64,000 nucleotides of DNA from Geotalea toluenoxydans JCM 15764 (GTDB lineage: Bacteria; Desulfobacterota; Desulfuromonadia; Geobacterales; Geobacteraceae): the NCBI RefSeq assembly GCF_001311985.1, contig NZ_BBCJ01000021.1:1-64000 (forward strand). The letters run 5' to 3'. A program made the translations under genes and the position numbers. A model generated the notes under the pieces. The model did not search any database. It worked only from the letters and a program-made list of their open reading frames with translations, and was not told the origin of the DNA. Shown here piece by piece: positions 58,099-64,000 of the stretch (its first letter is position 1; every line of letters begins with the position of its first letter).

Positions 58099-58815
58099 TC
58101 AAACCTGCAGGGCAGGCAGCGGCAGCAAATGACGAAGAAAAGTCCTTTCTTCTTCCATGGCCGGTGCAGCCAGACGCCCCCCCTGCAGCCGTATGGGTTT
58201 GCAGGGAAGCCGCTGCTGCTGGTCGGGATCATGTGAAGACATGACCACCGTGGTCCCCATGGAAGGGAGGGCGGCTATGACTTCTTCAAGGACGCGGGCG
58301 CTCTTCTGGTCCACGTTGGCCAGTGGCTCATCCAGGAGCAGCAGCTTCGGCCTCAGTGCCAGCGCCCTGGCCATGGCCACCCGCTGGGCTTCGCCCCCCG
58401 ACAGTTCCGTGTGCTTGCGCAGTTGGAAACCATCAAGCCCGACAGTAGCCAGGGCTTCAGACACAACTTCCCGTGCCTTGACACCTCCCATACCTCGCAG
58501 GGAAAGGCCATAGGCGACATTATCGTAGACGTTGCCGCGAAAAAGGTAAGGGGACTGGTGGAGAAGGGTGACTTGCCGGCGCAAACGGGTCATTGTTCCC
58601 CTTTTCCAATCGACCCGCTCGCCGGAGAAAAGCAGGTCCCCACGATCGGGGCGAGTCAGAAAACCCAGTATGTTGAGAAGGGTGCTCTTGCCGGAACCGT
58701 TCGGCCCGGCAAGAAGATACAACTCACCCTCCCCTATGGCCAGCCGGTTCAGCTGCAAGGCAATGGTGTTGCCATAACTCTTTGCTACGTTTTGCAGTTC
58801 GATGATGTTCTGCAT
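58099..58815 (-). CDS. tupC: Tungstate ABC transporter ATPase, TupC-like
   Basis: 238 residues from ATG 58815 (MQNIIELQNV); the longer ORF start has no support. Walker A GPNGSGKST, Q-loop LLHQSPYLF, signature LSGGEAQR, Walker B LLLLDEPLANVD, switch SSHD. It begins 8 bases after TupA ends. No permease gene lies between or near them. Confidence 0.82.
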   Translation of the reverse strand: MQNIIELQNVAKSYGNTIALQLNRLAIGEGELYLLAGPNGSGKSTLLNILGFLTRPDRGDLLFSGERVDWKRGTMTRLRRQVTLLHQSPYLFRGNVYDNVAYGLSLRGMGGVKAREVVSEALATVGLDGFQLRKHTELSGGEAQRVAMARALALRPKLLLLDEPLANVDQKSARVLEEVIAALPSMGTTVVMSSHDPDQQQRLPCKPIRLQGGRLAAPAMEEERTFLRHLLPLPALQV

Positions 58816-58822
58816 AGGCCTG

Positions 58823-59634
58823 CTACTTCTTGCCGTAGATGAAAAACACCGGCTCCCCGTATGCCTTGTAACCGGCAATTATCTTCTGTCCCTCCGGTCC
58901 GGTCACATACTCGATAAACTTCATGGCCAGGTCGTACTTCACATGGGGATGTTTCTTGGGATTGACGGCGATGACCCCATAGGGATTGAAAAGCCCCTTC
59001 TCCCCCTGGAAGAGGACGGTCAGATCGGTCTTCTTTCCCTTAAAAGCGTTGTAGGTCCCGCGATCAGTCAGGGTGTAGCCTCGGCGCTCGGTAGCCATGG
59101 TGACGACCGGTCCCATCCCTTGGCCAGCCTCCACATACCAGCCCCCCTTCGGCTCCACTCCGGCAGATTTCCAGAGCTCTTTTTCCTTGATATGGGTTCC
59201 CGATTTATCCCCCCGGGAAATAAAGGTGGCCCCTTTGGCGGCAATCATCTGCAGCGCCTCGGCAGCGGTTTTGGCCCTGGCTATTCCGGCCGGATCATCC
59301 TTCGGCCCGATGATGACGAAATCGTTGTACATGACGTCGCGGCGGTTGACTCCAAAGCCGTCGGCGACGAATTTGTCTTCCAGCTTCCTGGCATGGACGA
59401 ATACCACATCCACGTCGCCGGCTTCACCCAGCTTGAGCGACTGGCCGGTGCCGACGGCAATCACGTCAACCTGGCAGTTGTTTTTCTTCTCGAAGGGGGA
59501 AGCAGGACTTTAAGCAGTCCCGAATCCTGGGTCGAAGTGGTGGTGGACATCTTCAGGCGCTCTTCGGCACCGGCCGAAGCGCAGAAGAGAGCAAGGGAGG
59601 TTAATGTTAATAAAAGGATGCGCCACTGTTTCAT
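58823..59634 (-). CDS. tupA: Tungstate-binding protein, TupA-like (frameshifted)
   Basis: About 270 residues. The ATG at 59634 follows AAAAAGGAGAAAAACA. Signal peptide, then the TupA oxyanion site TTTSTQDSGLL, and 'AVGTGQSLKLGEAGDVDVVFVH' in outline. A missing C near 59500 splits the gene (repaired: LLPPFEKKNN). 'SRGDKSGTHIKEKELW' is another conserved block. It captures tungstate in the periplasm with very high affinity. Confidence 0.87.
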
Positions 59635-59724
59635 TGTTTTTCTCCTTTTTCCCACAAGATACTTACATTTTATCCAAATCTGCCGGTATTTGTTCTGGAG
59701 TGGAGGGGTGAGGTTTTCCTGGAA

Positions 59725-59749
59725 ACAGGGGGCAAGCCCCCTGTCTTTT
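59725..59749 (+). terminator. Hairpin between porin and tupA genes
   Basis: ACAGGGGGC / GCCCCCTGT nine-base stem with an AA loop and CTTTTT on the plus strand. On the minus transcript it lies between porin stop and tupA start and may partly terminate or stabilise the RNA, giving different levels of porin and transporter. Confidence 0.6.
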
Positions 59750-59756
59750 TAACCTG

Positions 59757-60997
59757 TTAAAAGATCACCTGTGCCTGTAGGCGATAGATCATATCGTCCG
59801 TTCTCCCTTTGCTTTGATCGTGGCTGTTGGTGATATCCCCCTGAAGCTTCAGGTTGTGCTTGTTGAAATAATAGGAAACCGCCCCCTGGGTATCGACCTG
59901 TTGGTCGTTTGCCTTGTCCCGGTTGGGATCGACAAAGGAGTAGCGGAAGGCCAGCTCCAGCTTCTTCGGAATGATGCAGTAACCGGCCTGGGCATAGAAG
60001 CCGTGGGCGCGGAGGGTCTTGTCGCTGGTGTGGCCGTCAGCCTGTCCCAACAGGTACTCGGCTTGGGCGGAGGCGCCAAGCCATTTGAATGCGGCATCGA
60101 CGCCGTAGCCGTTGATGTCGATCTTCTCGCCGGTGGTGAAGGTACCAATTCCTTTGCCGAGCCAGCCGGTTGAACCGGCTAACGTAACATTGTTGGTTTC
60201 GAAGGCGGTAGCTGTGCTTTTCTGCAAGGTATTGCGATAATAGTTGGCTCCCACCGAGAGGAGGGGTTTTTCGCTCTGATCCAGGTCCCCCTCGCATAGG
60301 CCATCTTGCCGAATGGGTTTGCCGTTATCCTGGCGGCATAGGCATTGTCGTTGGAGGTACGGAAGGTACTCTGGCCGGCGCCGCCATAATAACCCAGCTC
60401 ATAGGTGGCGATGCCGCCGGCCACAGCTCCGTGAACCTTGACTCCAGCCTCATAACCGGGGCGGAACATGTCCGAAGCGGTGGAGCGGTCGACGAACTGC
60501 TGGGAACCGGAGGAATTCAGCCATTGCCGGCCGAACGGCACCTTGGTCTGCCCGGCCAGAACCTGGGCTTCGTCGACAAACCGGTAATTCAGGTAGGCAT
60601 GTTCCAGGAGCTTCGATGAACCACCCTGAACAAAATCCACCTGGAGCAGGTAAGTGAGGTCCTTGGTGTAGGCATAGCCGTTCAGCCAAAACTTCATGCG
60701 CTTGACCTCAATCTTGTTGGAGTCCCTGCTGGTACCGTTGTCGTCGGCATCCGTGAAAGTGTAACGGGTCTGGAGCCTTCCTCCCAAAGAAAGCTGAAAC
60801 TTTTCATCGGCAGAGGTCAGGGTGAAACCCTTGCCCGGCTTGTAATTCAGCGGCTTGCTCCTGGTTACTTCCTTGTAATCTTCTTCGGTGATGACTCCCT
60901 TCTCCTTGAGCACATCCTCAAGCGTCTTGGCATGGACTCCCGGGATGAGCACCAAGCCCATTGCCACCACTGTTGCTGCGAAGCTGCGTTTCTTCAT
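59757..60997 (-). CDS. Phosphate-selective porin O/P-family porin (frameshifted)
   Basis: About 413 residues. ATG at 60997 after AGGAGGGTACA. Signal peptide, short coiled-coil-like start (LEDVLKEKGVITEEDYKEV), then beta-barrel strands such as 'FQLSLGGRLQTRYTFTDAD', YLLQVDFVQGG, and PFGRQWLNSSG. An indel near 60285 splits it (repaired: SEKPLLSVGANYYRN). It ends in QVIF, the aromatic C-terminus needed for barrel assembly. Oxyanion-selective family; the setting suggests tungstate or molybdate entry. Confidence 0.82.
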
Positions 60998-61060
60998 TGT
61001 ACCCTCCTGTTCTGTGATAACAGGGGAAAAGGTCTCCCCCAAATGCATCAAAGAGTCTCT

Positions 61061-61206
61061 CCGCAGATGGGAAGAGGCCCTTGAATACAGGAACAGGTCC
61101 GGTACCCTGAGGCTCTCCTTTCCAAAAGGGAGGCGCAGCCGTTTCCAGCGGCACCCGTTAGCCGGCCGCCATGGGGGATCCCTTTAAGGCGGTGCGGCTC
61201 GGAGAG
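61061..61206 (-). promoter_or_regulatory. Molybdenum/tungsten cofactor riboswitch, second minus-strand unit
   Basis: On the minus strand it opens CTCCGAGCCGC, then CCTTAAAGGGA, CCATGGCGGCCGGC, CCGCTGGAAACGGC and GCGCCTCCC, the same landmarks as the plus-strand units. The following terminator is degenerate, so this copy may act at translation or be weak. It is the unit nearest the porin gene. Confidence 0.78.
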
Positions 61207-61232
61207 TTGAAACTTATCTATTGGTTTTGAAG

Positions 61233-61250
61233 TCACGTGTACGCACGTGA
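61233..61250. repeat. Perfect inverted repeat between riboswitch copies
   Basis: TCACGTG-TACG-CACGTGA, seven-base arms with a four-base loop. In RNA it would be a stable hairpin between the two aptamers; as DNA it could be a dyad operator. No matching copy is seen in the plus-strand array. Confidence 0.6.
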
Positions 61251-61263
61251 TCAGCCATAAACA

Positions 61264-61414
61264 AAAAGGGCTCCTTTGGATAAAGGAGCCCCTTGAACGC
61301 AATCATGGCGTGGCGAGAGGTTCTCCTTTTCAAAGGAAGGTCCTGCCGTTTCCAGCAGAGCCCACAGGCCTGACGCCATGGGGAATATTCCCGGTAGGCG
61401 GACAGGCTCGGAGA
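61264..61414 (-). promoter_or_regulatory. Molybdenum/tungsten cofactor riboswitch, first minus-strand unit, with terminator
   Basis: On the minus strand: TCTCCGAGCC, CCCCATGGCG, CTGCTGGAAACGGCAG and ACCTTCC. A terminator with GGGCTCCTTT / AAAGGAGCCC arms and a T-run lies at 61264-61291. More diverged than the other four copies, with different P1 flanks. Confidence 0.8.
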
Positions 61415-61430
61415 AAGTTCGAGCATTCAA

Positions 61431-61469
61431 TTGTGGTAAATTAGTACCATTATGTCATTAATCTGTCAA
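61431..61469 (-). promoter_or_regulatory. Sigma70-type promoter of the porin-tup operon
   Basis: On the minus strand TTGACA (61469-61464), 17-base spacer, TACTAA (61446-61441), TTTACCACAA (61440-61431). This is the same design as the promoter at 47707-47745. Confidence 0.8.
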
Positions 61470-61493
61470 GCAGGAAAAAGCGGCCCTATGCCT

Positions 61494-61912
61494 TTACGGC
61501 AAGGATGACACTGGAGCCTTGAAGATGGCGCTGACCTGATCCCCTTCCTGCAATGCCATGGCAGCGACGCTCCCTTTGGTGATGATGGAGGTGATGATAC
61601 CACTCCCCTGCAGTTGTATGGAGATCTCTGCATTGACACTGCCCTGCTCGATTTTCTTGACCGTGCCCAGCAGGACGTTACGGGCGCTGAATTTGAGCCC
61701 GGTGTTTCCCTTGGTGATAATAACCAGCGGGGCTTTGACGAGGGCGAACGTCTCCATGCCTTCCTTGATACCCATCTCCTCCAGGCTGGCATTGGTAATG
61801 ACCGCTGCAATCGTTTCCCCGCTGTCGAGGGAGAGATCCACCTCGCATTGATCGCCCCTTTTCTGACCGTTGTAACCTTGCCCGCCAGGAGATTTCTCGC
61901 ACTGATGTTCAT
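61494..61912 (-). CDS. Molbindin with two TOBE/Mop domains (frameshifted)
   Basis: About 139 residues. ATG at 61912 (MNISARNLL) after GAGGAGGATGTCACC. Two Mop units: 'ARNLLAGKVTTVRKGAINAEV' in outline after repair near 61842, and 'ARNVLLGTVKKIEQGSVNAEI'. Such proteins store or buffer molybdate and tungstate in the cytoplasm as hexamers; no DNA-binding domain is present, so it is not ModE. Confidence 0.85.
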
Positions 61913-61988
61913 GGTGACATCCTCCTCAAAGTTGGCATTTTCTCCTTTGAGTATGTCCCCGTATGCCTTGATGTCAACAGGAGAGTAA

Positions 61989-62836
61989 TTACGCCGCTCG
62001 CACCAGCTCCGCCGGCGCCGCGTACGAGACATCGAAGATCTCCATCTCCAGGAGGTCGATGCTTAACTTCCGATGACGCAGGAGCTCCCCTTTGCCAAGG
62101 AGGATCTTGCAGACCTCCGCCACCTGCAGGCTAGCCACCACAGCCGGAGTGAAGGAAGGATTCCCCAGCTGCTTTTCGATCCCCTTCCCTTCCACCCAAT
62201 TGCGATAGGTGCGCTGGATGGTGGTGTCCCCCGGTAGCTGGGTGGCAACGTGACCGTACCAGCCCCGATTGCCCCGTAGACCATGGGAATGTCCATCTCC
62301 GTGCAGGTTTCAGCCAGTTCAAGGCGAAAGGAGATGCTGTCCAGGGCATCGACCGCCACCGTCACCCCCTGCAGGAGCTGGTATCCATTTTCCTTGGTGA
62401 ATGCCTTCTGGACCGCTTCCAGCGTTACCGCCGGATTTATTTCCTTGATGCGGGCCGCTGCAGCATCGACCTTGGCTTTCCCGAGGGAAGCCGGAGTCGA
62501 CAGCAGCTGGCGGTTCAAGTTGTGTTCCTCGAAGATGTCCGGATCGATGGCCACAATATGACCAACACCCAGCCTGGCCAGTTCCTCGATAATATACCCC
62601 CCCAGCCCGCCGCAGCCGATGACAGCCACCCGGCTGTTGAAGAGCTGCAGCTGCTCTTCCGTGGAAACAGTACTTCGATTCCGCTGGTAGCGGGCCGGTA
62701 GCAAGCCCTGCTCCAATATCCGCTTCTCAACCGCCGCCAGGCTCAGGCCGAACTGCCCGGCCGCCTCCAGCTGGGCAGCCCAGGGGAGCAGATCCCCCGC
62801 CGCTCGTTCCCATAGAAAGTCCACTACCTCATCCAT
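61989..62836 (-). CDS. MoeB/ThiF-family adenylating enzyme (frameshifted)
   Basis: About 282 residues. ATG at 62836 (MDEVVDFLWE) after GGAGGAGGTTGAT. ATP site GCGGLGGYIIEEL, DPDIFEEHNLNRQLL with the Arg finger, and VDALDSISFR. An indel near 62255 splits it; the repaired C-terminus reads QLGNPSFTPAVVASLQVAEV. The two CxxC zinc pairs of classical MoeB are not seen. An N-terminal 60-residue helical extension is unusual. It would adenylate the MoaD-like partner encoded next to it. Confidence 0.85.
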
Positions 62837-62837
62837 A

Positions 62838-63062
62838 TCAACCTCCTCCGACCAGAGGGAAAAGGGACAGGGTGTCACCCTGCGCAAGCAGCTGCCCCAG
62901 GAGAACATGGCGACCATTGATCAGAACAATGCCGATCTCCTCCTCAGTCAGTCCCAGGCCCGCCGCGATGCGGCGGCAATCGGTCCCTTCCGGCCACTCC
63001 TGCTGCTCAATCTTGAATCTGCCGTTTCTGAAGGTGGCAAACAATTTAACCGTTATATTCAC
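62838..63062 (-). CDS. MoaD/ThiS-like sulfur carrier
   Basis: 74 residues. GTG start after GTGAGGCTTTC. Ubiquitin-like fold pattern: VKLFATFRNG, the middle 'VLINGRHVLLGQLLAQGDTLSLFP' in outline and the required C-terminal VGGG. After adenylation and thiolation it would donate sulfur to make molybdopterin or tungstopterin dithiolene. It lies one base from the adenylating enzyme gene. Confidence 0.85.
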   Translation of the reverse strand: MNITVKLFATFRNGRFKIEQQEWPEGTDCRRIAAGLGLTEEEIGIVLINGRHVLLGQLLAQGDTLSLFPLVGGG

Positions 63063-63081
63063 GAAAGCCTCACATGCCTGA

Positions 63082-63106
63082 ATCCCCCGGCGTGATGCCG
63101 GGGGAT
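63082..63106. terminator. Hairpin between the AOR and MoaD-like genes
   Basis: Perfect ten-base stem ATCCCCCGGC / GCCGGGGGAT with a five-base loop and no T-run. It lies inside the operon, so it may be a partial terminator or mRNA processing site that lowers expression of downstream genes relative to AOR. Confidence 0.65.
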
Positions 63107-63122
63107 CGAGGTTTACAGCCGT

Positions 63123-64000
63123 TTAAAAGTTCCAGAACTCGTCGATTTCCTCATCGCTGAAGTCCCAGACCGCATTGTGGGGTGCCACCGGCTCGGATTT
63201 GAAGAACTCGGGCAGACGGTCGTGCTCCTTGGTGAAGCCCGCCTCGATGTTGAACTTGCGCTCGGTCTTCAGCACCTGTTTTCCCAGATTGGTGACGTCG
63301 TCGCCGGTGAGCGAGATGCCGAAGCGGGCATTGATCATGTCGATCAGGGCGGGGAGGCACTCGGGAATATCCAGGGCCGGGAAGGCAACGAAAATGCACA
63401 TGCCGGTGGAATCGACGGCAGCAGTGGCAATCTGCAGGTTGCGGGAAAGCTCCACCTGGCCGTCCTTCTTCAACGGGTCGACGAAGCCCCCCACATTAAG
63501 GATATTGGTGGCGATGGTGTAACCGGAGGTGTGGTCCGCTCCCATGGTGGAAGTGGCGTAGGTGATGCCGATCCCCTTGACCGAGCGGGGGTCATAGGCG
63601 GGAATCGCCTGGTTCTTCACCACCGGTACGCGGGTAACGCCGTAGGCCCTGCCGACGCTGCCGGCGCCGCCGCCCAGGATGCGTCCGAGGGGGGTCCCTT
63701 TGCCGATCTCGTCGGTGAGCAGGCGCAGCATCTCTTTGCTGTCTCCGAAGGGGAGGATGCCCGCCTCCATGGCCACGCCAAACATGACCGCCGTCTCGAT
63801 GGAGTCGATGCCGATATCATCCATGATATTGTCGGCCAGGGCGATATCATCCAGATTGTCGATGCAGCAGTCGGCGCCGAGCCCCCAGATGGTCTCGTAT
63901 TCGAAGCCGGAGGTAAGATACTTGCCGTCCTTGTCGTGGTAGACCTGGGAGCACTGGATGATGCAGCCGGCATGGCAGCCGTGCTTCGGCTTACCGCCAC
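63123..64000 (-). CDS. aor: Aldehyde:ferredoxin oxidoreductase (partial, runs off the window)
   Basis: C-terminal 290 or so residues; the start lies beyond 64000. Iron-sulfur ligands in HGCHAGCIIQC, then YETIWGLGADC, a 'DDIGIDSIETAVMFGVAMEAG' helix in outline, VKGIGITYATSTMGADH, and 'FPALDIPECL'. Unlike the BamB-like gene at 51209 this follows the classical AOR pattern (AOR/FOR type). It oxidises aldehydes to acids with a tungsten bis-pterin centre. The MoaD-like and MoeB-like genes follow in the same operon. Confidence 0.88.
   Translation of the reverse strand, partial: GGKPKHGCHAGCIIQCSQVYHDKDGKYLTSGFEYETIWGLGADCCIDNLDDIALADNIMDDIGIDSIETAVMFGVAMEAGILPFGDSKEMLRLLTDEIGKGTPLGRILGGGAGSVGRAYGVTRVPVVKNQAIPAYDPRSVKGIGITYATSTMGADHTSGYTIATNILNVGGFVDPLKKDGQVELSRNLQIATAAVDSTGMCIFVAFPALDIPECLPALIDMINARFGISLTGDDVTNLGKQVLKTERKFNIEAGFTKEHDRLPEFFKSEPVAPHNAVWDFSDEEIDEFWNF

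Noticed and set aside
61494..61912. A ModE-type transcriptional regulator
   Set aside because: Only two Mop/TOBE units fit; there is no helix-turn-helix domain in either frame, so it is a molbindin.

Overview
The window looks like the chromosome of an anaerobic, metal-reducing deltaproteobacterium of the Geobacter/Desulfuromonadales type. The evidence is a PpcA-like triheme cytochrome c7, several other c-type cytochromes, a hybrid cluster protein, BamB/BamC-like tungsten enzymes, tungstate uptake genes, an aldehyde:ferredoxin oxidoreductase (AOR) and strong AGGAGG-type ribosome binding sites. The species cannot be fixed from the sequence alone. About half of the larger genes are split by single-base indels, mostly missing bases in short homopolymer runs. 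The two halves always rebuild a normal family member, so I annotate repaired genes and treat the shifts as probable sequence errors rather than decay.

Layout. 0.2-5.7 kb: a beta-helix surface protein, an ABC exporter, a secreted glycosidase and a monoheme cytochrome. 5.8-12.4 kb: a lipid-linked mannosylation set (GtrA, membrane glycosyltransferase, GT2 synthase, PMT), a TolC-type channel and a second small cytochrome. 12.5-18.7 kb: lipase maturation factor family protein, DUF2267, cytochrome c7, an orphan phage-type tail-tube protein, a pentaheme cytochrome and hcp. 18.8-26.0 kb: one minus-strand operon with a lipoprotein dehydrogenase, a cytochrome lipoprotein and a complete ebo metabolite-traffic cluster (D, A, B, E, F, C). 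26.0-38.9 kb: housekeeping, stress and envelope genes (parvulin, trehalose-phosphate phosphatase, diguanylate cyclase, DUF1003, Fpg-like glycosylase, DUF4142, Sel1 protein, transporter and D-aminoacylase) plus a small dispersed repeat. 39.2-47.5 kb: galE and a stress-type run (SRPBCC protein, two zinc alcohol dehydrogenases, two hemerythrins, DUF4382 lipoprotein, ferritin-like protein).

47.7-64.0 kb is the most interesting part, a tungsten/molybdenum island. Three tandem molybdenum/tungsten-cofactor (Moco/Wco) riboswitch-terminator units precede a plus-strand operon of ten genes. These encode a bis-pterin oxidoreductase, an AOR N-terminal stub, BamB-like and BamC-like proteins, two zinc-ribbon paralogs, a methyltransferase, a C-GCAxxG-C-C protein, a radical SAM enzyme and an AMP-dependent CoA ligase. 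Facing it on the minus strand, two more riboswitch copies precede a porin, a TupA-like tungstate-binding protein and its ATPase; no permease gene is present. Beyond these lie a molbindin, a MoeB/ThiF-type adenylating enzyme, a MoaD/ThiS-type sulfur carrier and a canonical AOR that runs off the window.

The two riboswitch arrays share an almost identical promoter (TTGACA-N17-TACTNN-TTTACCACAA). This suggests that metal uptake and the tungstoenzyme operon are regulated together by cofactor status.
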